From: Neobacillus sp. CF12
Lineage (GTDB): Bacteria; Bacillota; Bacilli; Bacillales; Cytobacillaceae
Direction: 5' to 3'
DNA length: 64,000 nucleotides
NCBI RefSeq assembly: GCF_030348765.1
Contig: NZ_JAUCEU010000007.1
Span: forward strand, 614,501 to 678,500
Shown: one piece after another, positions 45,722 to 54,927 of the stretch
How positions within the stretch are numbered: the stretch's first letter is position 1
Layout: every line of letters begins with the position of its first letter
Notes under the pieces: model-generated
The model's input: only the letters and a program-made list of their open reading frames with translations
What the model was told of the DNA's origin: nothing
Databases searched by the model: none
Translations under genes and position numbers: made by a program

Positions 45722-46141
45722 TCATTGATTTCTGAAAATAATCATGCCGATAATCATTGGCACAACCATTAACAGTCCGACCGTTAGAGTAGGGATAGCT
45801 AATCGACTGGAAAAAATGGCACCAAATTCACCAAGGAAACCGCCTATCAAAAAAGGGATCGCTGATTTTGTTTTGTCAGCATTGGGCTTTGCAAAGTACC
45901 ATGCATCCCACACCGTATAGGCATAAAATCCGGGATAAAATAACACGTATTGGAAATTGGCTGCCTCTAATGCTTTTTGGTGAAAGCCGTTAAAATCCAG
46001 ATGAATCGCAGTATTGATTTTACCTAATACATTATCATAATGTTCGACGAATAGTAGAAATACACTTTTTAGGAATTGTCGATTGTAGAGTTGACCAAAT
46101 CCTGGCATAAGCATAGAAAATAAAGCAGCAAGGTTCCTCAT
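45722..46141 (-). CDS. Membrane protein of unknown function, 139 aa
   Basis: The protein starts MRNLAALFSMLMPGFGQLYN; the PGFGQLYNRQF segment is typical of TM2/DUF-type small membrane proteins. Three further hydrophobic segments follow, two of them near the C-terminus (GGFLGEFGAIF, LTVGLLMVVPMIIGMII). No function known to me. A separate gene with its own terminator. Confidence 0.7.
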   Translation of the reverse strand: MRNLAALFSMLMPGFGQLYNRQFLKSVFLLFVEHYDNVLGKINTAIHLDFNGFHQKALEAANFQYVLFYPGFYAYTVWDAWYFAKPNADKTKSAIPFLIGGFLGEFGAIFSSRLAIPTLTVGLLMVVPMIIGMIIFRNQ

Positions 46142-46300
46142 GATAATCTCCTTTGTTTCTTGGTTTGCTTATTCGCTTTAATGGAAGTGTTTATTATAAT
46201 TTCCAAGTAACTGGAAATAAACCGAAATAAAATAATACAAATATCGACATTTTTCGCACATTCCATTCGTGTAAAGTAACACTTGAGAATAAAACAAAAA

Positions 46301-46333
46301 AGCAGAGTGAATTCAGAAGTGAATTACTCTGCT
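46301..46333 (-). terminator. Terminator of the acyltransferase gene
   Basis: Arms AGCAGAGTGAATTC and GAATTACTCTGCT pair with one bulge and are followed on the minus strand by TTTTTGTTTT. The stop codon at 46324 lies within the stem. Confidence 0.75.
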
Positions 46334-48087
46334 ACTATATCTACGAGTAGGTTAGCGTATGTTTCTCCGCCTGCTCTGGTTAAATGAACACCATCATTTG
46401 TAAAAAACTCCGGATGGCCTGCGCTAGCACTATACCAATCCACCAAAACGGTATTGGACGTGCTACTGACAACTTCTTCTAACGTACGATTCACGGTAGA
46501 TTCCCAGACACGTGGTACTCGGCAGTTTACTAAATAAACTTTTTTATTTTCCAAACTTTTGAGTAAATTTAGTAAGTCTGTTTTCACAAAAGGTCCATTG
46601 GTTCCAAGTTGAATAATCACATATTCCCCTAATTGCCCGCTTCCCTCTAGTTGCTTAATCACTTCTGGCACCTCAGACATTTGCCGTCCAACACGGTAAT
46701 CTATGATCGCTTCTGGGTAATGGTTTTTAAAGAAAGGTGCAACATCATGGAGAATGGAATCACCAATAACCGTAATGGTCTTCAAATTAGGGGCTGGTTC
46801 GGGAGCTATGATTGGATCCTGGTTGAAATCTATTTCAGTTATGGTTTCTACTGTTAAAGGGGCTTTAGTCGTTACCGTGACGGTTGTTTTTGCAGCAAAT
46901 ATGACCCCTATTCCTATTATTAATACAAATAGTACAGCGCAGCTCCCTACTACCAACCTCTGTTGAAATATCGTCAGTGTTCTAAAGGCTGTTAATGTAA
47001 ACGTAATCCGCCCTGCTCTTATCGGAGTTTCTACAAATCGATAGGATAAAGTCGAAATAATCAAGGTAGCAGCTATTTGTAAGATTATTCTCCAAACGTC
47101 TATCCCATCTGTATTCACAATCGGTGTGGTTAAGATAATGATAGGATAATGCCACAAATAAATACCATAGGAACGAACTCCAACCCAACGAATCGGCTTA
47201 ATGCTTAGCCATTTTCCTAACTTACTTGCAGGATGTGCGAAGGCAGCTACGACTAGAGTGGTAATAAGTGATAATACAAGCATGCCGCCTTGATAATGAA
47301 AAGAGTCAAATTCTGACGTATTCATAAAGAGTATTATGATAAGCAACAATCCTGCTATTCCTACACTTTCCAAAACCCAACTAGCCTGCCTTGGTACTGT
47401 TTTCGATAATCTTTGACTTGGCCAAACAAAGGCAAGTGCTGCCCCTAGAAGAAGTGAAAACGCTCTTGTATCGGTTCCATAATATACCCGAGAAGGATCC
47501 TGACCCGGTAGATAGAGAAATGCCATTAACCAAGTCGAAATGACGACGCCTACCAGAATTGCCAATACTCGAAACCTTTTTCTTTTTATAAAAGTAAAAC
47601 CCAAAATCAGCAGAATTGGCCAAATGAGATAAAATTGCTCCTCAATTCCTAGTGACCAGATATGAGTTAGCGGTGAAGCCGGACCGAAACGATCAAAATA
47701 GGAAACGTCACGAAAGATGTACCACCAATTGGTAACATATAGAAGCGAAGGCAATAAATCTGCACGTAATTTCTCAATTGAAGGATGATTCGTGAGAACC
47801 ACCCATAAGGTAACGAGAAAAATCATGACCAATAAGGCAGGAGCCAATCTGCGAAAACGCCGAATCATGAAACGAAGATAGTCAATCTTTTTATTTTTCT
47901 TCCATTCATCGATAAGGATGTCAGTAATTAAGTAGCCAGATAATACAAAGAAAACTGTTACACCTGAAAACCCTCCCTGAAACAAAGGGATATTCAGATG
48001 ATAAAGAATAACACCAATGACAGCTATGGCTCTAAGACCATCAATTCCTGGCATATATCTGCGTTTTTTGTTGCTTGGGACTTCCAT
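46324..48087 (-). CDS. OatA-like O-acetyltransferase (acyltransferase 3 + SGNH domain)
   Basis: The 587-residue protein has an acyltransferase 3 membrane domain (about residues 10-360; YMPGIDGLRAIAVIGVILYH with catalytic His, FVLSGYLITDIL, THIWSLGIEEQFYLIWP) and an extracellular SGNH-type domain (about 430-585; TVIGDSILHDVAPFF, LGTNGPF, DWYSASAGHPEFFTNDGVHL). It probably O-acetylates peptidoglycan or a secondary cell-wall polymer. The start at 48087 is preceded by GGGAGAGG; an upstream in-frame TTG has no site. Similar in layout to B. subtilis YrhL and S. aureus OatA. Confidence 0.9.
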   Translation of the reverse strand: MEVPSNKKRRYMPGIDGLRAIAVIGVILYHLNIPLFQGGFSGVTVFFVLSGYLITDILIDEWKKNKKIDYLRFMIRRFRRLAPALLVMIFLVTLWVVLTNHPSIEKLRADLLPSLLYVTNWWYIFRDVSYFDRFGPASPLTHIWSLGIEEQFYLIWPILLILGFTFIKRKRFRVLAILVGVVISTWLMAFLYLPGQDPSRVYYGTDTRAFSLLLGAALAFVWPSQRLSKTVPRQASWVLESVGIAGLLLIIILFMNTSEFDSFHYQGGMLVLSLITTLVVAAFAHPASKLGKWLSIKPIRWVGVRSYGIYLWHYPIIILTTPIVNTDGIDVWRIILQIAATLIISTLSYRFVETPIRAGRITFTLTAFRTLTIFQQRLVVGSCAVLFVLIIGIGVIFAAKTTVTVTTKAPLTVETITEIDFNQDPIIAPEPAPNLKTITVIGDSILHDVAPFFKNHYPEAIIDYRVGRQMSEVPEVIKQLEGSGQLGEYVIIQLGTNGPFVKTDLLNLLKSLENKKVYLVNCRVPRVWESTVNRTLEEVVSSTSNTVLVDWYSASAGHPEFFTNDGVHLTRAGGETYANLLVDIVAE

Positions 48088-48114
48088 TTTATCCTCTCCC
48101 AAGTCCTTTTTACG

Positions 48115-48567
48115 TTAAAACCACTTAATATTATTCTTAAATATCAAAAATAAGGAGACGAGTAATAAAACCAACCCTGAAATTCTGTATCCATCAATGG
48201 GTATTCGTTGATTGGTGAAGAATCCAAAATGATCAAGTGTAACACTAATAAATAATTGGCCAACAATTACAGCAGTTATGGCTGAGGCTACGCCAATTTT
48301 TGGAACGATGGCAACCATGATCGATACATAGCCAACTCCCAAAGCTCCACCAAGCAGCTGCCATTTCGAAACGTTTGTTACTTTTAATAGGTCCCCTTTT
48401 CCCATAAAAATAACGAGTAATAAAAGGATAATGGTTCCGATAAAAAAAGAAACAAAACTCGCCTCGAGTACGCCAATTCTTTTCCCCAACACACCATTGA
48501 TTCCAGCTTGTAATCCAATACAAGTACCGCCAATTATGGCCAATAATAGATAAAAAAACATATACAT
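48115..48567 (-). CDS. DMT-type small transporter, YdcZ/DUF606 family
   Basis: The 150-residue membrane protein has five hydrophobic helices. The LQAGINGVLGKRIGVLEASFVSFFIGT segment in two parts and the closing RISGLVLLLVSLFLIF are characteristic of the DUF606 (EamA-like half-size) family. These usually act as dimers or tandem pairs; substrate unknown. It lies 27 bases before the acyltransferase gene on the same strand and may be co-transcribed. Confidence 0.85.
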   Translation of the reverse strand: MYMFFYLLLAIIGGTCIGLQAGINGVLGKRIGVLEASFVSFFIGTIILLLLVIFMGKGDLLKVTNVSKWQLLGGALGVGYVSIMVAIVPKIGVASAITAVIVGQLFISVTLDHFGFFTNQRIPIDGYRISGLVLLLVSLFLIFKNNIKWF

Positions 48568-48791
48568 TTTTTAATTCCACCTTAAAGGTCGAGTAATATT
48601 AATGATTATGCTAGTAGGCAAATGACTATGATAATTCAGCATGCTCTATAGGAATAATTCCGCTTATTTATTAGTTTTACATCACGATCTAAATTCATGT
48701 ATGTTTTTTGTATTGGTTCTACTGAAGCTTCTTAACTAATATGTTTTGTTAATTTTCATTGTTGATACCTAGTACAACAGTATAAAAGGTC

Positions 48792-49103
48792 GATGAAAGA
48801 CAAATCTGGAAAGTTTCTAGTGAGATTTTCCCTTCATAAGCATGATGAAAGACAAATCAGGAGAATTCCCAGTGAGATTAGTCCTTCATAGGCGTGATGA
48901 AAGACAAATCAGAAGAGTGCTTAGTGAGATTAGTCCTTCATAGGCGTGATGAAAGACAAATCAGGAGAATTCCCAGTGAGGTTAGTCCTTCATAGGCGTG
49001 ATGAAAGACAAATCAGGAGAGTGCTTAGTGAGATTAGTCCTTCATAAGCATGATGAAAGACAAATCAGGAGAATTCCCAGTGAGATTAGTCCTTCATAAG
49101 GAT
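48792..49103. repeat. Six tandem copies of a 52-bp repeat
   Basis: Units begin at 48792, 48844, 48896, 48948, 49000 and 49052, each opening GATGAAAGACAAATC. The middle of units 2, 4 and 6 reads GGAGAATTCCCAGTGAG and of units 3 and 5 AGAGTGCTTAGTGAG, so the array alternates A-B-A-B-A after a diverged first unit. Each junction can fold: GTCCTTCAT and ATGAAAGAC flank a 7-base loop. Short frames run through the units but change frame at each 52-bp step. No spacer-like unique sequence exists, so it is not CRISPR. Confidence 0.9.
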
Positions 49104-49151
49104 TTCGTAAGGAAAAATCAACACCTGTCTTTAACAAAGCCAATAAATAAA

Positions 49152-49186
49152 AAACGCTAGTTTATGAGTTCTCCAAACTAGCGTTT
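49152..49186 (-). terminator. Terminator of the oxidoreductase gene
   Basis: A 12-bp perfect stem AAACGCTAGTTT / AAACTAGCGTTT with an 11-base loop lies just after the stop at 49212 on the minus strand. Confidence 0.8.
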
Positions 49187-49211
49187 ATTAAAAGATACCT
49201 ATCATCTACCA

Positions 49212-50198
49212 TTAGAATTTGCTGTCATGCTCCATCGTTATTACGACATTGCCCTTCTTGTGCCCTTTCTCAACATATCGATGGGCTTCAACCATTTCTT
49301 CAAAAGGGTAGGTTCGATCAATGACGACCTTTAACTTCTCCGTTTCAACAAGTTCTTTTAGGAAGTTTAGTGCTTCAGGAGTTTCAGGAGAATTTCGACT
49401 AAATAATAATTTTTTGCTGCTCGTCAATTGGGTCCATAGCATTTTAACATTTGGCAGCGGTTCCGTGATATTAATATAGGTACCGTCCTTCTTTAGCGAT
49501 TTCATACACGCTGAAAAAGAACTCTTGTTTACTGCTTCAAAGATCACGTCATATTTTTCGTCCATATCGGCAAAATCTTCTACAGTATAATCAATTACCT
49601 TGTCGGCACCCAAAGATTTTACCCATTCCACATTGGCAGTACTGCAAACCCCTGTTACGTTGGCACCGAAATACTTGGCTAGTTGAATGGCGTAACTTCC
49701 GACACTTCCTGATGCACCATAAACTAGAACACTTTGGCCGCTCTGAATAGCTGCTTTTCTAAGAAAATACAACGCAGTACGTGCCCCAATGGGGATTGCT
49801 GCAGCTTCCTCATAACTTATATTAGTAGGTTTTAAAGATATAGGGCCATCTTCCCGGAGACATTTATACTCGGCATATGCACCAAAACCTGCGAGAGAAG
49901 CCGCAAAAACCTGGTCACCTGCCTTAAACCGTTTGACATCTGTCCCCACTGCCTCCACTTCTCCAGCTAACTCCATCCCTAATATCTCTTTTTTAGGCTG
50001 CCTAAAACCGAGTGTGATACGTGCCGGAAGCCAGAAAACTGGAGGAATGGTGAAACTCCGTGATCGAATATCTGCTACAGTAACGGTTGTCGCTTTAACT
50101 TTTACTAATAGTTCATTTTCTTTCGGAATTGGTTTATTGACCTCTTTTATTTTAAGAACTTCAGGACTGCCATACTTCGTGTACACCATCGCTTTCAT
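49212..50198 (-). CDS. NADPH:quinone oxidoreductase / zinc-independent alcohol dehydrogenase family (MDR)
   Basis: The 328-residue MDR protein has MKAMVYTKYGSPEVLKI at the N-terminus, GMELAGEVEAVGTDVKRF, the Rossmann motif LVYGASGSVGSYAIQLAKYFGA and no cysteine zinc ligands at the usual sites. It would reduce a quinone, enone or aldehyde with NADPH. I chose the ATG at 50198, preceded by TTGGAGAG; an upstream in-frame TTG overlaps that site. Single gene. Confidence 0.88.
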   Translation of the reverse strand: MKAMVYTKYGSPEVLKIKEVNKPIPKENELLVKVKATTVTVADIRSRSFTIPPVFWLPARITLGFRQPKKEILGMELAGEVEAVGTDVKRFKAGDQVFAASLAGFGAYAEYKCLREDGPISLKPTNISYEEAAAIPIGARTALYFLRKAAIQSGQSVLVYGASGSVGSYAIQLAKYFGANVTGVCSTANVEWVKSLGADKVIDYTVEDFADMDEKYDVIFEAVNKSSFSACMKSLKKDGTYINITEPLPNVKMLWTQLTSSKKLLFSRNSPETPEALNFLKELVETEKLKVVIDRTYPFEEMVEAHRYVEKGHKKGNVVITMEHDSKF

Positions 50199-50241
50199 AT
50201 GCCTACTCTCCAATCCGTTATCAGATCACGCTCTAAAAAAA

Positions 50242-50270
50242 ATCCCCGATTCAAGAATGACCTCGGGGAT
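50242..50270 (-). terminator. Terminator after the DUF6199-like gene
   Basis: Arms ATCCCCGA and TCGGGGAT enclose a 13-base loop and are followed on the minus strand by TTTTTTTT. Confidence 0.7.
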
Positions 50271-50363
50271 AATTAATAGTATATAAATTCTGTTTAAAAT
50301 ATGACTTAATTTCCGTGCAATAATGAACAGTACCCCTTGAACGTGTAAGATAAAGTGAGATTA

Positions 50364-50561
50364 TTAAAGGTAAGCCACAATAATACAACTGATGCCGACA
50401 ATAGTAGTAATAATACCGCCAAACACTGTTGACCAGATATACCAGCTGGAAGGTTCCGTTGCATCATTGGATTTCCAACTCTCAAATAATAACCAAAAAA
50501 GTGAAGGCTTGCTAACCATAAAAACACCCATTATGATTAGAAATATTCCCATTATTAACAA
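50364..50561 (-). CDS. Small membrane protein, DUF6199-like, 65 aa
   Basis: Two hydrophobic helices (MGIFLIIMGVFMV and FGGIITTIVGISCIIVAYL) flank a short loop with FESWKSNDATEPSSWYIW, the WKxxxATEPS pattern of DUF6199 proteins as I remember it. Such proteins are annotated near natural-product genes in other species, without known function. Moderately sure it is coding. Confidence 0.65.
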   Translation of the reverse strand: MLIMGIFLIIMGVFMVSKPSLFWLLFESWKSNDATEPSSWYIWSTVFGGIITTIVGISCIIVAYL

Positions 50562-50783
50562 TATTACTTCCTCCCGCTTAATATTCCCTCATACTAATAC
50601 ATACGTTAAAACAAGTTTTTAAGTTCACTTCGTAAAATGAAAAAAGGCACCGACCAAAAGACTGGATGGTACCTGTCTAAAATTTTACTTATATGGACAA
50701 TCCCTATACGATGTTAGAGTGAAGGAATCAATCGTTAAAATGAATAAGCAATTATTATAAAAATTAATGGGAGGCATGTGAAT

Positions 50784-51437
50784 ATGAAGGTCCTTCTTTT
50801 CGGGGCTACGGGGATGGTTGGACAAGGAGTTCTACGTGAATGTTTACTAGATGAAACTATCCAAAGTGTTCTGTCTGTTGGCAGAAATGCAACCGGTCAG
50901 CACCACCAAAAACTACAAGAACTGAAACACGATGATTTCATGAACTTAGCAAATATTAAAGATACACTTACTGGTTATGATGCCTGTTTTTTCTGTCTTG
51001 GTGTCTCGTCTGTGGGAATGTCAGAGGAAGAATATCGGAAAATTTCATATGATCTCACTCTTTCCGTTGCACATACATTAGTGAAATTGAATCCAACCAT
51101 GACCTTTATCTATGTATCAGGGACTGGTACAGACAGTTCGGAAAAAGGACGAGTGATGTGGGCCAGAGTGAAAGGTAAAACAGAAAATGACTTATTAAAA
51201 CTGCCATTCAAAGCTGCTTATATGTTCCGTCCTGCGGTAATTCTTCCACTCCATGGAGTGAAATCTAAAACGAAATTGTATCAGTTCTTTTATAATCTCA
51301 TGGGCCCGATTTATCCCATCCTAAAAAAATTCGACTCTATCACAACAACCGAGCAAGTCGGTCGAGCCATGATCAAAGTCGCCAAATCTGGCTATCAGAA
51401 AGCACACCTTGAAAATACTGACATTAATTCCATCTAG
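50784..51437 (+). CDS. NAD(P)-binding Rossmann-fold oxidoreductase (NAD-dependent epimerase-like)
   Basis: The 217-residue protein begins MKVLLFGATGMVGQGVLREC with the GATGMVGQG dinucleotide motif, and has CFFCLGVSSVGMSEEEYRKI and FIYVSGTGTDSSEKGRVMWA. It resembles atypical SDR proteins of the HTATIP2/NmrA-like group, which may act as redox sensors or reductases. The ATG at 50784 has GGGAGG nine bases upstream; an in-frame GTG at 50778 is too close to that site. No neighbours of related function. Confidence 0.85.
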   Translation: MKVLLFGATGMVGQGVLRECLLDETIQSVLSVGRNATGQHHQKLQELKHDDFMNLANIKDTLTGYDACFFCLGVSSVGMSEEEYRKISYDLTLSVAHTLVKLNPTMTFIYVSGTGTDSSEKGRVMWARVKGKTENDLLKLPFKAAYMFRPAVILPLHGVKSKTKLYQFFYNLMGPIYPILKKFDSITTTEQVGRAMIKVAKSGYQKAHLENTDINSI

Positions 51438-51445
51438 TAAATATA

Positions 51446-51487
51446 CAAGGCACCTCGGATGGACAATGATCCAGCTGTAGTGCCTTG
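51446..51487. terminator. Terminator between epimerase-like and tubulin-like genes
   Basis: Arms CAAGGCA and TGCCTTG with a further internal pairing close a hairpin between convergent genes, followed by T-rich sequence on the plus strand. Confidence 0.6.
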
Positions 51488-51510
51488 CATTTGTTTCTTT
51501 TTCCTCATGT

Positions 51511-52626
51511 TTATTTCTTTTGATATTTATTTAATTTAGAAGTAATCGATACTGGCTTTCTTTCCTGTTTCATCAGTTTTAAGTTGGAGGCCCAACGGAT
51601 TCCAGACTCGTAATTTTGAGTGTTTTCCTTTTTTACAAGTTCCTGTAATCGTTCTTTATTCTTTTCTATAGATTCCTCTACGGTGAGCATCCGGCGAGTT
51701 GGGAAGGATAGTCCAGCAAGTATGGTTGTAACCGTAGGGTCAGATTCTGAAATATAGGTTCCTTCAAATAATTGCAGCGGTTCCCCCACCCGTTCAAAGA
51801 TGGACGGTACATTGATTAACTTGGAAATGTTCTCGGGTCCCTCATAAATCAGCCCAGCCCGAATGACCCCTTGTGATTCAACAGGACAGAAAATCGAGTT
51901 TTCCCAAGAAACCTGGACTTTCTTTGAGACTTCGGAAGTATTTTTTGCCTCCGTAATGGGAGCCGAAGAGATAATCGTTACGCCTCTTGAACCAAGGATA
52001 TTCATTAGATCTGTTTCATCAAAATTACCAAAGAATGAACTCTTCTTCGTTATTTTCAGAAGATGGTTTATGGACTCTACAGCTTGAAGATTAGCAGAAA
52101 GATAAATTTCATGTTTACTGGATTGTGGTTTCTGTTTACGCATTTGATCATTGTCCACAAGGAAAACAGAAGAAATGCCTTCTATATTGGAAAGTTCTTC
52201 GATACACTCGGCCGTATTAATGCGATTTCCCGCCAATACATTGCGTTCAGGGATCACCGCAATCGCCCCAACCTTAACACCAGGTAACTGGTCGATTAAC
52301 AGATCAATTAACATCGGACTCATCCCAGAACCCGTTCCGCCGTCCGTTGAAAAGGCTACTAATAGAAGCTTGATGTTCTTAAAGGAATTGTTAACAAAAT
52401 CAATAATCTCCTTGTAGTTTTCTTGAAGCGCTCGTAATCCTAAAGAACGATCTTGACCTGCACCATTATATCCTGGCACAAAAAACTTTTTTTCAACTCT
52501 TGTGTTTACCACTCCATCACGTTGATTCGTATTAATGAGAGCTGTTGGAAAATTCAAAGCTGATGCAATTTCCGCTATATTCCCACCTGCTTGACCTACG
52601 CCCAAGATTCCAATCGATTTCACCAA
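51511..52626 (-). CDS. Tubulin/FtsZ-superfamily GTPase (TubZ/RepX-like, stand-alone)
   Basis: The 371-residue protein has the tubulin GTPase features: N-terminal GILGVGQAGGNIAE (residues 6-19), the T4 signature STDGGTGSGM (about 93-102), an INTNQRD loop and the T7-like region with NRINTAECIEEL. The C-terminus is a basic tail (TSKLNKYQKK). It is clearly not the cell-division FtsZ, being outside any dcw cluster and divergent in motifs; plasmid-type TubZ/RepX and other FtsZ-like paralogues in Bacillus are the nearest relatives I know. No TubR-like adaptor or centromere repeats adjoin it. AGGAGG lies before the ATG. Confidence 0.85.
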   Translation of the reverse strand: MVKSIGILGVGQAGGNIAEIASALNFPTALINTNQRDGVVNTRVEKKFFVPGYNGAGQDRSLGLRALQENYKEIIDFVNNSFKNIKLLLVAFSTDGGTGSGMSPMLIDLLIDQLPGVKVGAIAVIPERNVLAGNRINTAECIEELSNIEGISSVFLVDNDQMRKQKPQSSKHEIYLSANLQAVESINHLLKITKKSSFFGNFDETDLMNILGSRGVTIISSAPITEAKNTSEVSKKVQVSWENSIFCPVESQGVIRAGLIYEGPENISKLINVPSIFERVGEPLQLFEGTYISESDPTVTTILAGLSFPTRRMLTVEESIEKNKERLQELVKKENTQNYESGIRWASNLKLMKQERKPVSITSKLNKYQKK

Positions 52627-52903
52627 ACACTCCTCCTTATTAAGCTGATCTCAGTTGAAAAAACTAGAACAATTTTTAACCACATCATTGTTATGGAAAA
52701 AATAATCCTTATATCATTTTTACTATTTAGATGGGCAGATTATGACCGAAATCTGTCCCTTCCCTTTTTAATAAGCCATATGGCATTCCTCTATTGACCT
52801 AGCTTGTAAAATATTGTTTCATTTTACATTGTCTGATTAAATACATAGAATGGTCGTTAGAGGATACAAAGTGTAGTTTAAAAGATTAAAAGGAGTCTAT
52901 GAA

Positions 52904-53371
52904 ATGATTAATGTATTATTTGTCTGTTTGGGAAACATTTGCCGTTCACCAATGGCCGAGGGCGTGTTTCGTGATTTACTGAAAAAAGAAAATTTGTCTA
53001 ACAAGATCAACGTTGATTCAGCAGCAACAAGTTCTTGGCATATTGGTTCTTCTCCGCATAAAGGAACTCTTGCCATCTTAAAAAAATATAACATTTCCGC
53101 AGACGGTCTTGTTGGACGCCAATTAACAAAGGAAGACTTTGAAACGTTCGATTATATCATTGGGATGGATGAAAGCAATATAAACAACATTTTCGACATA
53201 ACCGGTTCACCGCAGCATCCGAAAATCATCCGTCTTCTCGATTTAACGGACCATAACAAAGATGTCTCAGATCCATATTACACGGGAGATTTTGAAGAAA
53301 CCTATCAACTTGTCTCAGATGGCTGTCAGGCATTACTCGAAAAAATTCGTAATGAGCAAAACGTAAGCTGA
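52904..53371 (+). CDS. Low-molecular-weight protein-tyrosine phosphatase
   Basis: The 155-residue enzyme has the P-loop VCLGNICRSPMAEG (CX5R with Cys at residue 8) and the general-acid loop DVSDPYYTGDFE (Asp about 126). In Firmicutes such enzymes (YwlE/YfkJ type) remove phosphate from tyrosine or arginine; the Ile after Asn and the DPYY loop match bacterial members in general and do not settle which. AAAAGGAG lies eight bases before the ATG. Confidence 0.92.
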   Translation: MINVLFVCLGNICRSPMAEGVFRDLLKKENLSNKINVDSAATSSWHIGSSPHKGTLAILKKYNISADGLVGRQLTKEDFETFDYIIGMDESNINNIFDITGSPQHPKIIRLLDLTDHNKDVSDPYYTGDFEETYQLVSDGCQALLEKIRNEQNVS

Positions 53372-53476
53372 AAAAAATCCCACTAATCATTCGAAAAGTG
53401 GTTCCGCTTTGAGGTGCCTTTTAAAAAAAATGCACCAAAGTGACTGTTTTGCCATCGTAAATGGCATATAAATAGC

Positions 53477-53501
53477 AAAACTCGCCTCAATGGCGAGTTT
53501 T
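53477..53501 (+). terminator. Terminator after the phosphatase gene
   Basis: A 10-bp perfect stem AAAACTCGCC / GGCGAGTTTT with a 5-base loop is followed by CTTTAT. An upstream structured stretch (CTTTGAGGTGC with GCACCAAAG) precedes it at 53410-53455. Confidence 0.7.
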
Positions 53502-53590
53502 CTTTATGCTGAATTCCTGATATTCTTAAAGAAAAGCCCCCGTTAGCATTCCTGTAGAGAGTTAATTATTGACTTTGATAAAAAAGGAGC

Positions 53591-53643
53591 TCCTCAGTAA
53601 GATATGAGTATAGACACCACTCTAACTCATAACCTTAGGAGGA
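53591..53643 (+). promoter_or_regulatory. Hairpin enclosing the IS110 transposase ribosome site
   Basis: Arms TCCTCAGTAAGATATGAGT and ACTCATAACCTTAGGAGGA form a long imperfect stem in which the transposase ribosome site AGGAGGA is paired. It could limit translation of read-through transcripts, a known strategy of insertion sequences. Confidence 0.5.
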
Positions 53644-53652
53644 ACCCCTACT

Positions 53653-54927
53653 ATGAAGTTTAAAATGCAAGACAAACAAAATCAACTAATAGAAAGAATT
53701 TCCGATAAACACCTCGTTGTTGGTGTAGACATCGCTCAACAATTTCACGTCGCTCGAGCAGTGAATTTCCGTGGAATTGTAGTCGGCGATCCTCTCACAT
53801 TTGAAAATAATGAAGATGGATTTACTATTCTATTGCACTGGATTAACAAATTAAAAAAGACAAATAACTTAGTTACCACTATAGTCGGCATGGAACCTAC
53901 GGGACATTACTGGATTAATCTATCAAAATGGCTTTTCGAACAGAATATTGATGTAGTAACAGTAAATCCGTACCATGTAAAAAGGAATAAAGAGAATCGA
54001 GATAATACACAGTCCAAAAGCGATAAAAAAGATGCACTAGTTATCGCTGATATGGTGAAGAATGGGTACTATTCCATCGTTCGTCCAACTTCTGAATCAT
54101 TTGAAGAACTTCGAGTTCTTATGTCTAATCGTGATGTGATTGTTAAGCGTCTTGTGAGTTCAATCAACCAATTAAATCGTTGGGTAGATGTTGTCTTTCC
54201 AGAGCTTCGACAAGTTTTTAAAGACGTGAAAGGTAAAGGGGCAATCGCAACCCTTCGCTTATTTCCTACCCCGATGGAATTGCGTTCAATGCAACCTCAA
54301 AACGTTGTTAGCGAGTGGAAGTCACTGATGAAGAGACAGCCTGGATTAAAAAAGGCCCAATTACTTATTCATTTAGCTAAGCGTTCGGTTGGTACTAAGC
54401 AAGCACTTGATGCTTATAAATTTCATCTAAAACAATTACTAGAGGAATTTGACCTCGCAACAACACAACTCGAAAGAGTTGAAAAACAAGTCACAGAAGT
54501 ACTTAAACAAATTCCTTATGCTAATCAATTGCGTACCATTAAAGGAATTAGTGAGATTTCATTGGCAGGTATATTAGGGGAAGCTGGAGATTTAAGTGGC
54601 TTTGCCCATGGCAATTCTTTACTACGTCATGCAGGATTACACCTGGCTGAAGCAAGTTCGGGGAAGTGGAAAGGACAAATTGTCATTTCCAAACGAGGAA
54701 GATCTAGACTTCGCCGTTTTCTCTACTTAGCGACGATGAGCCTTGTCATGAACAACCCTGAGTTTAAAGCTTTACACACCTCAAATGTTAAGGTGAAAAA
54801 AATCAAGAAGATGAAATCAATTATGAAATTGGTTGGTAAACTGGCTCGGATATTTGTAGGAATAGCCAAACGAAATGAATCTTATTGTCCAGAAAAATTA
54901 CAACCTATAACTTCTTTAGCAGCATAG
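53653..54927 (+). CDS. IS110-family transposase 1
   Basis: The 424-residue protein has the N-terminal DEDD (RuvC-like) domain: GVDIAQQFHVAR (Asp25), GMEPTGHYW (Glu about 94) and KSDKKDALVIADMV. A coiled region and a C-terminal Transposase_20 domain follow (LRTIKGISEISLAGILGEAG, HAGLHLAEASSGKWKG) containing the serine expected to act in recombination. IS110 enzymes are bridge-RNA-guided recombinases. Apparently intact. AGGAGGA before the ATG is sequestered in a hairpin. Confidence 0.93.
   Translation: MKFKMQDKQNQLIERISDKHLVVGVDIAQQFHVARAVNFRGIVVGDPLTFENNEDGFTILLHWINKLKKTNNLVTTIVGMEPTGHYWINLSKWLFEQNIDVVTVNPYHVKRNKENRDNTQSKSDKKDALVIADMVKNGYYSIVRPTSESFEELRVLMSNRDVIVKRLVSSINQLNRWVDVVFPELRQVFKDVKGKGAIATLRLFPTPMELRSMQPQNVVSEWKSLMKRQPGLKKAQLLIHLAKRSVGTKQALDAYKFHLKQLLEEFDLATTQLERVEKQVTEVLKQIPYANQLRTIKGISEISLAGILGEAGDLSGFAHGNSLLRHAGLHLAEASSGKWKGQIVISKRGRSRLRRFLYLATMSLVMNNPEFKALHTSNVKVKKIKKMKSIMKLVGKLARIFVGIAKRNESYCPEKLQPITSLAA

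Noticed and set aside
48792..49103. CRISPR array
   Set aside because: Units are contiguous with no unique spacers between them, the period is fixed at 52 bp, and no cas genes are present.
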